From an uncultured Clostridium sp. (GTDB taxonomy: Bacteria; Bacillota; Clostridia; TANB77; CAG-508), in contig USJU01000071.1 of assembly GCA_900555085.1 (NCBI GenBank), positions 1-6,440 on the forward strand: a DNA stretch of 6,440 bases, read 5' to 3'. The notes beneath the pieces are model-generated. The model did not search any database, was not told the DNA's origin, and saw only the letters and a list, made by a program, of their open reading frames with translations. A program made the translations under genes and the position numbers. Position 1 is the first letter of the stretch. Every line of letters begins with the position of its first letter. Positions 1 to 6,212 of this stretch are shown here, piece after piece.

Positions 1-147
1 ATAATGTTACACTGGCCAATATTAATAATACGATTATGGTTATTATTAGGGCGATTATGGTGATTGCAGCATTTAACGTTGGTTTATTTGTATTTTTTTC
101 TCTTTTAACGGGTCGTCGGGGACGCCGACTCCTACATTGTCTGACAT
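1..147 (-). pseudogene. Prepilin-like N-terminal segment, frame-disrupted and cut by the window edge
   Basis: Reading leftward, the codons from about 75 to 2 translate to a hydrophobic segment including ITIIALIITIIVLLILAS. This closely resembles the N-terminal helix of type IV prepilin-like proteins common in gut Clostridia (typical form GITLIALVITIIVLLILAG). The usual Gly before the cleavage point is Ala here, and the Glu at position 5 of classical pilins is absent. The frame is open from an in-frame TAA at 152-154 to the window edge but contains no ATG, GTG or TTG before the hydrophobic helix. An ATG at 145-147 opens a different frame (MSDNVGVGVPDDPLKEKK...), which stops after 24 codons at 73-75. 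A one-base slip in the run of seven A on the minus strand (T-run at 93-99) would join the two frames. No Shine-Dalgarno sequence precedes that ATG. I read this as a remnant or a frame-disrupted gene. The rest lies outside the window, so an intact gene using another start cannot be excluded. Confidence 0.4.
109..136. repeat. GC-rich imperfect palindrome, probable dispersed repeat unit
   Basis: This island is strikingly GC-rich inside very AT-rich DNA. Its core arms GTCGG (115-119) and CCGAC (125-129) pair around a five-base loop. GG (111-112) and CC (131-132) can extend the stem past a small bulge. On the minus strand it reads GTAGGAGTCGGCGTCCCCGA and onward. The form resembles short GC-rich intergenic repeats known from several gut Clostridia. 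Only one copy is in this window, so its repeat status is inference. Confidence 0.45.
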
Positions 148-189
148 TAATTTATTTGAATATTAAATATATATTATCTTTTATATATA

Positions 190-223
190 AAAACAAGGTA
201 AATTCTAAAATCTACCTTGTTTT
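190..223. terminator. Bidirectional intrinsic terminator downstream of spo0A
   Basis: The arms AAAACAAGGTA (190-200) and TACCTTGTTTT (213-223) form a stem. On the minus-strand RNA it can be extended inward by a G-U pair and A-U pairs to a four-base loop (UUAG). U-rich tails follow on both strands: TTTTTATTTTTT on the + strand and TTTTTATATA on the minus strand. The hairpin starts 9 bases after the spo0A stop codon, so it most likely ends the spo0A transcript. It would also block transcription entering from the left. Confidence 0.85.
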
Positions 224-231
224 TATTTTTT

Positions 232-1053
232 CTATGCACTTTTTAATTCTAAGCGTAATTTATCTGCTATCATTGCGATAAATTCTGAATTCGTTGGCTT
301 TCCTTTTGATGCTGATACTGTGTATCCGAAGATATTTTCTACTGTTTCTTGTTGTCCTCTTCCCCATGCTACTTCTATTGCATGACGTATTGCTCTTTCT
401 ACTCTACTTGGTGTTGTTTTGAATTTTTGTGCTATTTGTGGATATAAACATTTTGTTATTTGATTTATTACGTCTATGTCTTCTACTACCATCATTATTG
501 CTTCTCTTAAATATTGATATCCTTTTATATGTGCTGGTACACCAATTTCATGAATTAAGTTAGTTACTAATGCCTCTAAATTTGTTTCTGAATTATTTTG
601 CTTCTTTGATATTTCTATGTATTTTGGTTTAGCTGTTCTTTCTAGTAAATTGCTACTAGTTACTTGCTCTGGATTGTATAGTTTTATTTCTTTGATTCTT
701 TTTATTAATAATTTTATATCAAATGGTTTTACTACATAATATTCTGCTCCAAGTAGTGTTGCTTTTTGTGTTATTTTATCTTGACCAACTGCTGAAAGCA
801 TTATACACATAGGTCTTTTTACCATATTTGCTTCGTTTATTTTTTCTAATACTCCTAATCCATCTACATGAGGCATAATTACATCTAATAAACAGATGTC
901 TGGATGAGTTCCTTGTACCATTTTAAATGCTTCGTCTCCATCTCTTGCAATTCCTATTACACTCATATCGTCTTCTTCCTCTAAGTATCTTGATAATGTG
1001 TTTGCAAATTCTGTATTATCATCTGCAATTAACACTGTGATTTTATCTTTCAT
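232..1053 (-). CDS. spo0A: Spo0A, master response regulator of sporulation
   Basis: This 273-residue cytoplasmic transcription factor has an N-terminal receiver domain (about 4-122) and a C-terminal Spo0A DNA-binding domain (about 158-270). The receiver shows the acidic pocket D11-D12, the phospho-acceptor D57 in CLLDVIMP, the switch residue S87 and the conserved K109 in VVKPFD. The effector domain shows the family-specific stretch LIHEIGVPAHIKGYQYLR and the recognition-helix region TPSRVERAIRHAIEVAWGRG (214-233). Length matches known Spo0A proteins of about 265-275 residues. In the family, phosphorylated Spo0A dimerises and binds 0A boxes (TGTCGAA) to start sporulation and the stationary-phase switch. 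The ATG at 1053 is chosen because GAGGAG lies 8 bases upstream. A GTG at 1071 is in frame but overlaps that Shine-Dalgarno sequence. The gene has its own likely promoter (1094-1122) and a terminator (190-223). The usual clostridial upstream neighbour spoIVB is absent; yigZ lies there instead. Confidence 0.98.
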   Translation of the reverse strand: MKDKITVLIADDNTEFANTLSRYLEEEDDMSVIGIARDGDEAFKMVQGTHPDICLLDVIMPHVDGLGVLEKINEANMVKRPMCIMLSAVGQDKITQKATLLGAEYYVVKPFDIKLLIKRIKEIKLYNPEQVTSSNLLERTAKPKYIEISKKQNNSETNLEALVTNLIHEIGVPAHIKGYQYLREAIMMVVEDIDVINQITKCLYPQIAQKFKTTPSRVERAIRHAIEVAWGRGQQETVENIFGYTVSASKGKPTNSEFIAMIADKLRLELKSA

Positions 1054-1061
1054 CGTAAAAT

Positions 1062-1067
1062 CTCCTC
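1062..1067 (-). promoter_or_regulatory. Ribosome binding site of spo0A (decides the start)
   Basis: GAGGAG on the minus strand lies 8 bases before the ATG at 1053. It overlaps the region just after the alternative in-frame GTG at 1069-1071, which has no comparable site upstream. The ATG is therefore the better start. Confidence 0.85.
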
Positions 1068-1093
1068 TCACTTTATTATTTATTACAGTGAAA

Positions 1094-1122
1094 ATTATAG
1101 CTTCTTCTCATACAAAATACAA
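1094..1122 (-). promoter_or_regulatory. Probable sigma-A promoter of spo0A
   Basis: On the minus strand a perfect TATAAT (1094-1099) is preceded, after exactly 17 bases, by TTGTAT (1117-1122), a half-match to TTGACA. The expected transcription start is near 1087, giving a leader of about 34 bases. In Bacillus subtilis spo0A has both a sigma-A and a sigma-H promoter. I see no good sigma-H site here. Confidence 0.65.
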
Positions 1123-1169
1123 GTAGTTTTTTGAAATTTTTTCCAATTTTCCTCGTTTTGTGCAAAATA

Positions 1170-1793
1170 TCAACGATTTTTTCGTATTAGTTTTTTCGAC
1201 ATAATTCGACTTTCTATAACTTTAAACCTTGATTTTTCGCTGTTTTCACATATTTCTTGTTTCGAATTTTCATCTACTTCTGCTATAATTTTTATGTTTT
1301 CTCCATATTCTTTTCCAATTATCGAAATACCTGTTTTTTCGCAGTAATACTTAAAAATTTCAAAGTTTTTATAATCTAATGTAATTTCCATTTCATAGCC
1401 CATTTCCATTTCTAATAAATTATTTTCTAAAATAGCTTTATTAGTTGCTTCTGAATAACTTCTTACTAGTCCACCTGTACCTAAAAGAATTCCTCCAAAA
1501 TATCGTGTAACTACTACTAGCACATTTCCTATTTTTTTTCCTCTTAAAATATCTAAAATTGGCATTCCTGCTGTACCACTTGGCTCTCCATCATCACTGC
1601 TTCTTTCTAGTATATTTTCGCCTTCCATTATTCTATATGCATAGCAATTGTGTTTGGCATCGTAATATTTCTTTTTTATTTGTTTTAGTTTTTCCTCTGC
1701 TTCTTGTGTGGAATTCACATAAATTATATTTGATATGAATTTTGATTTTTTTTCAATAATATATGTTTCTAAATTTTTTTCAATTATTTTCAC
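1170..1793 (-). CDS. yigZ: YigZ/YvyE family protein (IMPACT, UPF0029 plus DUF1949)
   Basis: The 207-residue product carries the hallmark block of the YigZ/IMPACT family: SSDDGEPSGTAGMPIL (65-80) followed by VLVVVTRYFGGILLGTGGLV (91-110) and RSYSEA. The N-terminal UPF0029 domain covers about 17-122 and a DUF1949-type ferredoxin-like domain about 137-192. Length is typical for the family (about 200-215). The eukaryotic relative IMPACT regulates the kinase GCN2 at the ribosome. The bacterial role is not firmly established, although a link to nucleic acid or translation factor binding is suggested by the fold. The start is a GTG at 1793, with AAGGAG six bases upstream. It overlaps the stop of the flavoprotein gene by four bases (GTGA), so translation is probably coupled. 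The last codons contain a tandem 0A-box-like sequence that may serve the downstream spo0A. No terminator is evident after the stop, so some readthrough into spo0A is possible. Confidence 0.93.
   Translation of the reverse strand: MKIIEKNLETYIIEKKSKFISNIIYVNSTQEAEEKLKQIKKKYYDAKHNCYAYRIMEGENILERSSDDGEPSGTAGMPILDILRGKKIGNVLVVVTRYFGGILLGTGGLVRSYSEATNKAILENNLLEMEMGYEMEITLDYKNFEIFKYYCEKTGISIIGKEYGENIKIIAEVDENSKQEICENSEKSRFKVIESRIMSKKLIRKNR
1195..1211 (-). promoter_or_regulatory. Tandem Spo0A-box-like sites upstream of spo0A
   Basis: The minus strand reads AGTCGAA-TTA-TGTCGAA. The downstream copy is an exact match to the 0A-box consensus TGTCGAA and the upstream copy differs at one base. The two are head-to-tail with a three-base spacer (10 bp repeat). 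This is the arrangement known for Spo0A dimer binding at the Bacillus subtilis abrB promoter. The pair lies about 110-125 bases upstream of the predicted spo0A transcription start and inside the 3' end of yigZ (codons for SRIMSK). Autoregulation by Spo0A is the inferred role; coincidence with coding sequence is possible. Confidence 0.5.
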
Positions 1794-3058
1794 ATTTTGC
1801 TCCTTCCTGCTGTATAACCTGTAGAATATGCTATTTGTAAATTAAATCCTCCTGTATATGCATCTACATCTATTATTTCTCCTGCAAAATATAGTCCTTG
1901 TATCATTTTAGATTCCATTGTTTTTGGATTTATTTCTTTTGTGCTTATTCCACCTGAAGTTATTATTGCTTCTTCTATAGGTCTAAATCCTGATATTGTT
2001 ATTTCAAAGTGTTTTAATATTTGTATTAGTTTCATTCTTTCTTTTTTTGTTATTTCATTAACCTTTTTGTTTTCATCTATTTCTGAAAGTTCAATTACAG
2101 TATCTATCATCTTTTTAGGCAATAAGTCGTTTAGGCTATTTTTAAAAGATTTATTTTTTTCTTTTTCAAAATCTCTTAATATTCTTAAATTAAGCTTTTC
2201 TTCATCTAATGCTGGCTTTAAATCTATAATTAATTTTATTGTTCCATTATTCAATAATTCATCTACATTTTTATATCTTAATAAATGTGCTGAACTACTT
2301 AATATTGTTGGTCCTGAAACACCAAAATGTGTGAATAATAGTTCTCCAAAGTCTTCATATATAGTTTTATTTTTAGAGCTATCTATTAATTTCATTTTTA
2401 TATTTCTTAAAGATAAGCCTTGCATCTGTTTACATATTTTTAAATTTCTTCCATTTGTTTGCAATGGTACAAGTGAGGGTCTTATTCTTACAATGCTATG
2501 TCCTAAATCTTCTGCAATTTTATATCCATCTCCTGTTGAGCCTGTTGCTGAATAGCTTTTTCCACCTGTTGCTAAAATAATTTTATCTGCTTTAAAAGTT
2601 TTATTTAGTCCATCTTTTTCAAAAGTTACTCCTGTAACTTTTTTATTTTCGATATTTATTTTTTTTACATTTGCTTTTGTTATTACTTTTACATTATTTT
2701 TTTCCATTTCTTTTTCAAAAGCATTTAATACATCTAAAGATTTATCTGAAACCGGAAATATTCTATTTCCTCTTTCTTCTTTTGTTTTTACACCATTGTT
2801 TTTAAGCATTTGTATAATTTCTTCATTTGTATAATTTTGAAAACAACTATATAAGAATTTTCCATTTCCTGGTGTATTTTTTATAAAATCTTCCATGCTT
2901 AAAGAAGATGTAATATTACATCTTCCTTTTCCTGTAATTAATAATTTTCGTCCACATGAATTCATTTTTTCTAATATAATTACATTATTATTTTCTTTTG
3001 CTGCTGTTATAGCAGACATCATGCCTGCAGGCCCACCACCTATTACAATTACATCCAT
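1790..3058 (-). CDS. HI0933/YhiN-type FAD-dependent oxidoreductase
   Basis: This 422-residue flavoprotein begins at once with a dinucleotide-binding fold: VIGGGPAGMMSA (5-16), with E30 as the likely ribose-binding acid. The family signature GRKLLITGKGRCNITS (36-51) follows. The second FAD motif is KIILATGGKSYSATGSTGDG (159-178). HFGVSGP lies at 244-250, and the C-terminal FAD motif runs from GLYFAGEIIDVDAYTGGFNL (388-407) to IAYSTGYTAG. This is the HI0933 family (relatives E. coli YhiN and B. subtilis YtfP), often labelled BaiN or 'aminoacetone oxidase family' in databases. Those names are weakly supported and the substrate is unknown. The length is normal and all motifs are intact. AGAGG lies seven bases before the ATG. 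The ATG overlaps the upstream stop by one base (TAATG) and its own stop overlaps the yigZ start by four, indicating one coupled transcript. Confidence 0.93.
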   Translation of the reverse strand: MDVIVIGGGPAGMMSAITAAKENNNVIILEKMNSCGRKLLITGKGRCNITSSLSMEDFIKNTPGNGKFLYSCFQNYTNEEIIQMLKNNGVKTKEERGNRIFPVSDKSLDVLNAFEKEMEKNNVKVITKANVKKINIENKKVTGVTFEKDGLNKTFKADKIILATGGKSYSATGSTGDGYKIAEDLGHSIVRIRPSLVPLQTNGRNLKICKQMQGLSLRNIKMKLIDSSKNKTIYEDFGELLFTHFGVSGPTILSSSAHLLRYKNVDELLNNGTIKLIIDLKPALDEEKLNLRILRDFEKEKNKSFKNSLNDLLPKKMIDTVIELSEIDENKKVNEITKKERMKLIQILKHFEITISGFRPIEEAIITSGGISTKEINPKTMESKMIQGLYFAGEIIDVDAYTGGFNLQIAYSTGYTAGRSKM

Positions 3059-4311
3059 TATTTTTCCTCTTTCATATATGAAATTGCTTTTAATACTCCT
3101 AATTTGCCATATTCATATGTTAGTGCACCTTGTTGAAAAGCAAGGTATGGCTCACGTATTGGTCCATCGCAAGAAAGTTCTATTGAAGAACCTTGTGTAA
3201 AACTCCCTGCTGCCATTATTACTTTATCTGTATATCCTGGCATATCCCATGGTTCTGGTACAGAATTTGAATCTACTGGAGATCCCATTTGTATTCCTTG
3301 ACAATATCTTACTAAATCTTGTGCATTTCCAAACTCTATTGTTTGTACTATATCCGCTCTGCTTTCGTTAAATCTGGGTTCTGTTTTATATCCTAATTTT
3401 TCTAACATTTTACTTGCAAATACAGCTGTTTTTAGACTACTTGCTACAACACTTGGTGCAAAAAATAGTCCTTGTAAAATACTTTTATTTATTCCTAAAG
3501 TTGGTCCTACTTCTCTTCCCTCTCCTGGTGCTGTTAATCTTTCTGCTGCTAAATTTACAAGTTCTTTCTTTCCTGCAATATATGCACCATTTGGAGCAAG
3601 TCCACCTCCTAAGTTCTTTATTAGTGAACCTACCATTATGTCTGCTCCAACTTCTGTTGGTTCTTTTTCTCCCACAAATTCGCAGTAGCAATTATCTACC
3701 ATTATTATTACATTTTTATCTACTTCTCTAATTGCTTTTATTACTTTTTCAACTTTTTCTATGCTTATACTTTTTCTATTTGCATATCCTTTTGAACGTT
3801 GTATTTCTATTAATTTTATTTTTTTATCATTTAATGTTTTTTGTATTTCCTCATAATTAAAATCGTTATCTATTAATTCTATTTTTTCAAAATTTATTCC
3901 ATATGATTTTAATGAACTTTTATTTTCTACAATTCCAATTACTTCATCTAAGGTATCGTAGGGTTTTCCATTTATACTAAGCATTGTATCTCCTGGGCGT
4001 AAAAATGCAAATAAAGCAACGGTTAGTGCATGTGTACCAGAAATAAATTGACTTCTTACCAAAGCATCTTCAGCTCCTAATACTTGTGCAAATACTTTTT
4101 CTATTGTATCTCTTCCTATATCATCATAACCATACCCAGTTGTGCTTCCAAAGTGTACCTCTGAAATTCTATTATCTTGAAATGCTTTTAAAACTTTTAA
4201 ACTATTTTTCTCACAAATTTTCTCTATTTGTTCGAATTGTGGTTTTATTTCTTTTTCAACTTTTTTTGATAATTCTATTATATCTTTTTTTATTCCAAAT
4301 TGTTCTAACAT
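3058..4311 (-). CDS. ynbB: YnbB-type PLP enzyme, methionine gamma-lyase/'aluminium resistance' family
   Basis: The 417-residue product is a fold-type I pyridoxal-phosphate enzyme of the Met_gamma_lyase Pfam family (PF06838), the YnbB or 'aluminium resistance protein' group. Visible hallmarks are STTGYGYDDIGRDTIEKVFA (56-75), SQFISGTHAL (87-96) in the cofactor phosphate-binding region, and MVDNCYCEF with D206 expected to contact the pyridine nitrogen. GSLIKNLGGGLAPNGAYIAG (228-247) carries K232 as the likely Schiff-base lysine, and SPVDSNSVPEPWDMPGY lies at 344-360. The reaction is inferred to be a carbon-sulfur lyase acting on a cysteine or methionine-type amino acid. The true substrate is not established, and the aluminium label comes from an old phenotype. 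Full length with no lesions seen. A perfect AGGAGG lies five bases before the ATG. It heads the coupled unit with the flavoprotein and yigZ. No promoter of its own is clear in the 45-bp gap upstream. Confidence 0.93.
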   Translation of the reverse strand: MLEQFGIKKDIIELSKKVEKEIKPQFEQIEKICEKNSLKVLKAFQDNRISEVHFGSTTGYGYDDIGRDTIEKVFAQVLGAEDALVRSQFISGTHALTVALFAFLRPGDTMLSINGKPYDTLDEVIGIVENKSSLKSYGINFEKIELIDNDFNYEEIQKTLNDKKIKLIEIQRSKGYANRKSISIEKVEKVIKAIREVDKNVIIMVDNCYCEFVGEKEPTEVGADIMVGSLIKNLGGGLAPNGAYIAGKKELVNLAAERLTAPGEGREVGPTLGINKSILQGLFFAPSVVASSLKTAVFASKMLEKLGYKTEPRFNESRADIVQTIEFGNAQDLVRYCQGIQMGSPVDSNSVPEPWDMPGYTDKVIMAAGSFTQGSSIELSCDGPIREPYLAFQQGALTYEYGKLGVLKAISYMKEEK

Positions 4312-4316
4312 TTTTT

Positions 4317-4322
4317 CCTCCT
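4317..4322 (-). promoter_or_regulatory. Perfect Shine-Dalgarno of the ynbB-like gene
   Basis: AGGAGG on the minus strand sits five bases before the ATG at 4311. It is the strongest ribosome binding site in the window and fixes the start of the first gene of the coupled three-gene unit. Confidence 0.85.
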
Positions 4323-4335
4323 AAAATAATATTGT

Positions 4336-4355
4336 AGGCTGGATTTTTCCAGCCT
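4336..4355. terminator. Hairpin between the WG-repeat gene and the ynbB-like gene
   Basis: AGGCTGGA (4336-4343) and TCCAGCCT (4348-4355) form a perfect 8-bp stem with a four-base loop, starting just after the WG-repeat stop codon. On the minus strand, the coding direction, the stem is followed by TACAATATTATTTT rather than a direct U-run. On the + strand TTTT follows the stem, but there is no + strand gene to end. It may be a weak or leaky terminator letting transcription from the strong WG promoter reach the ynbB-like operon, or a processing or stability hairpin. Confidence 0.5.
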
Positions 4356-4356
4356 T

Positions 4357-6096
4357 TTATCTATCATTTGTATAATTGAATTTCTTGTATCCATAAGTAT
4401 ATTTATAATATTCTCCTATAAAGTCTACTTCATTATTATTGTTTAATGTATATGTTGGTTCCATTATTACTTGTCCATTTTCATTAATTGAACCCCATTT
4501 TCCATCTTTCTTTACACCTGCGAATCCATATTGATTTGTTTCTGTTACATCATCATATATATAATCTACAATAACATTACCATTAGAATCTACAAATCCC
4601 CATTTTCCATCTTTTACATCTGAAAATATTTTGTTTTGTGATAAAATGTCTTTATTACTTTTTTCTTCTCCATTTGAATTAAAATATTTTTGTTCTTTGT
4701 TTGAATATAATCGTATATAATTTTCACCTTCAAAAATTTTTGCATTATTCATTTTGGCAATTTCTTTTATATCTGTATCAAACAATGTTATTGTGTTTGT
4801 ATTTATTTCTGTAGCTTCAATTAAATTTACTTTTTCCGGTTTTTCTATTGTATCATATTTTGTTTCTAAAACAATTTTTCCCTTATTATCTACAACTCCA
4901 TTTTTTCCTGTTTGATCACTTACTACAAAATAATCATTTCCTAAATATCCTATATAATAATATTCATTTGGAATAATATCATTATTATTTTCATCAATTA
5001 CTCCATATTTATTTTCATCATTAATTGTTATTTTATAATTTGTATTTTCTACATTATAAGCACTTTTATTTTTTGAATTATTAATTTTTTCACCTGTTGT
5101 ACTAAAAATTATTTGTTCTTCATCTTTTAATGCATAAATATATATTCCTTCTATATTAATATCGTCATATAAACAAGAAATTAATGTTTCTCCATTTAGT
5201 TTTAAAACACCATAATTATTATCTTTTTTTACTATAAATAATTTATTAAAACTGTCATATTCTATATTATCATATTCATTATTAACTATTACATTTCCAT
5301 CTTCTATAATTCCATATTTGTTATCTTTTTCAAAAATCAAATAAAACTTATCTTTATCTTCATAATCAACTATTCTTTTTATATCCTGATATTCTTCTTT
5401 TGTTTCTTTATTAGCTTCATAATTTATATATTTATACATTGTTCCTTTATCTGTATCATTTCCAACAATGTATCCACTATATTTATATGAATTTTCTGCT
5501 TCATAGTATTCATCTACTTTTATTTCTTTATATTCCATTGGAATAACATTTTTCCCTAAAATATTAATTACTCCATATTTTCCATCTTTTTGTACTAATA
5601 ATTCGCCTTCTTTAAATGGTAAGTTTTCGATACTATCATAAATTGCTTTTGTTACTTTTTTTCCATCAAAATTTATTATTCCATATTTTCCATTTTCTTT
5701 GTATTTTAATACACTTTTTTCAAATGGAATTTCTGTTGCTAATTCTTTTAATTGAAATGCTGAAACTTCTTCGAAACTTTTAAATTTTTCTTCTCCCTTT
5801 GCATTTACTATTTTAGTTTCATTCTCATTTGAACAAATAAAAATATCTTTTGTCGGATTTGGTATTTGTATATCTTCGTAATTAGGTTCAATTATAACAT
5901 TTCCTTTATTATCTATTACTCCCATTTTATCATTTTCTATAATTGTAAAATAATTCCATTTTGTTATTTTTTCTAATTCATATTTTTTGTTTTTATTTTT
6001 TCCTATATATCCAAATAAAAAACAACCTATCATTATGCAAACTACAATAAAACAAATTATAGAAATTCCAATAATTTGTTTCTTATTTTTCTTCAT
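4357..6096 (-). CDS. Membrane-anchored WG/KYG-repeat protein
   Basis: This 579-residue protein has a short basic N-terminus (MKKNKK), one membrane helix at about 7-30 (IIGISIICFIVVCIMIGCFL) and a long segment expected outside the membrane. That segment is built of WG-type repeats of the form GKYGVIDxxGNVIIxxxYDxI. I count about ten units starting near residues 57, 94, 136, 173, 260, 293, 362, 397, 496 and 531. Only the last two have the namesake WG pair (DGKWG); the others use YG, MG or NG, and the second unit is badly decayed. WG repeats are beta-rich modules of unknown binding function, often in surface proteins. The protein is rich in Asn, Lys, Glu and Tyr. I prefer the ATG at 6096 (GAGTGA-like weak site upstream) to an in-frame GTG at 6105 that would add three residues. 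The gene has a consensus promoter (6146-6174) and is followed by a hairpin. Function is unknown. Confidence 0.88.
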   Translation of the reverse strand: MKKNKKQIIGISIICFIVVCIMIGCFLFGYIGKNKNKKYELEKITKWNYFTIIENDKMGVIDNKGNVIIEPNYEDIQIPNPTKDIFICSNENETKIVNAKGEEKFKSFEEVSAFQLKELATEIPFEKSVLKYKENGKYGIINFDGKKVTKAIYDSIENLPFKEGELLVQKDGKYGVINILGKNVIPMEYKEIKVDEYYEAENSYKYSGYIVGNDTDKGTMYKYINYEANKETKEEYQDIKRIVDYEDKDKFYLIFEKDNKYGIIEDGNVIVNNEYDNIEYDSFNKLFIVKKDNNYGVLKLNGETLISCLYDDINIEGIYIYALKDEEQIIFSTTGEKINNSKNKSAYNVENTNYKITINDENKYGVIDENNNDIIPNEYYYIGYLGNDYFVVSDQTGKNGVVDNKGKIVLETKYDTIEKPEKVNLIEATEINTNTITLFDTDIKEIAKMNNAKIFEGENYIRLYSNKEQKYFNSNGEEKSNKDILSQNKIFSDVKDGKWGFVDSNGNVIVDYIYDDVTETNQYGFAGVKKDGKWGSINENGQVIMEPTYTLNNNNEVDFIGEYYKYTYGYKKFNYTNDR

Positions 6097-6145
6097 AAAA
6101 ATCACTCATTTCTTTTTTCTAATGTTTCCCCTTAAATACATAAAT

Positions 6146-6174
6146 ATTATATATTTTATATAATTTGATGTCAA
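6146..6174 (-). promoter_or_regulatory. Perfect consensus sigma-A promoter of the WG-repeat gene
   Basis: On the minus strand TTGACA (6169-6174), a 17-base spacer and TATAAT (6146-6151) match the vegetative sigma-A consensus at every position. The predicted start is near 6139, giving a leader of about 42 bases before the ATG at 6096. The leader contains AAGGGG, which lies too far upstream to serve that ATG. The promoter begins right after the T-tract of the preceding terminator, so the WG-repeat gene is a separate transcription unit. Confidence 0.85.
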
Positions 6175-6175
6175 T

Positions 6176-6203
6176 AAAAAAACACAGTATTATAAATACT
6201 GTG
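6176..6203 (-). terminator. Intrinsic terminator after the right-edge membrane gene
   Basis: On the minus strand the stem CACAGTATT / AATACTGTG (6195-6203 with 6183-6191) has nine pairs and a three-base loop. It is followed directly by seven T (6182-6176). It starts 9 bases after the stop codon at 6213 and ends that transcript just before the promoter of the WG-repeat gene. Confidence 0.92.
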
Positions 6204-6212
6204 CCAAAAAAT

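Noticed and set aside
93..99. Programmed -1 frameshift at the seven-A run in the prepilin-like region
   Set aside because: The codon phase does not give a canonical X-XXY-YYZ slippery heptamer and the ATG has no ribosome binding site, so an indel in a decayed gene is more economical.
36..281. A + strand open frame encoding a hydrophobic 81-residue peptide
   Set aside because: It runs through the GC-rich hairpin, the bidirectional terminator and into the end of spo0A. The hydrophobic part is antisense to the prepilin-like stretch, and no ribosome binding site is present.
1069..1071. GTG as the start of spo0A, six codons upstream of the chosen ATG
   Set aside because: It overlaps the Shine-Dalgarno sequence that serves the ATG at 1053, and the extra residues are not expected at the Spo0A N-terminus.
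1123..1160. Possible sigma-H promoter for spo0A (AGGAAAA resembling the -35 element)
   Set aside because: No GAAT-like -10 element occurs at the required spacing downstream of it.
1172..1185. Small inverted repeat ACGA-TTTTT-TCGT around the yigZ stop codon
   Set aside because: The four-base arms are too short and AT-rich surroundings give no U-tract, so it is not a credible terminator.
1941..2555. A + strand open frame of 204 codons
   Set aside because: It lies wholly antisense to the intact flavoprotein gene, has a Ser/Phe/Ile-rich composition typical of the complement of A-rich coding DNA, and shows no family motifs.
3414..3731. Open frames on both strands inside the PLP enzyme gene
   Set aside because: Both overlap an intact gene with conserved catalytic motifs. 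Their low-complexity Leu-rich or Arg-rich translations are frame shadows.
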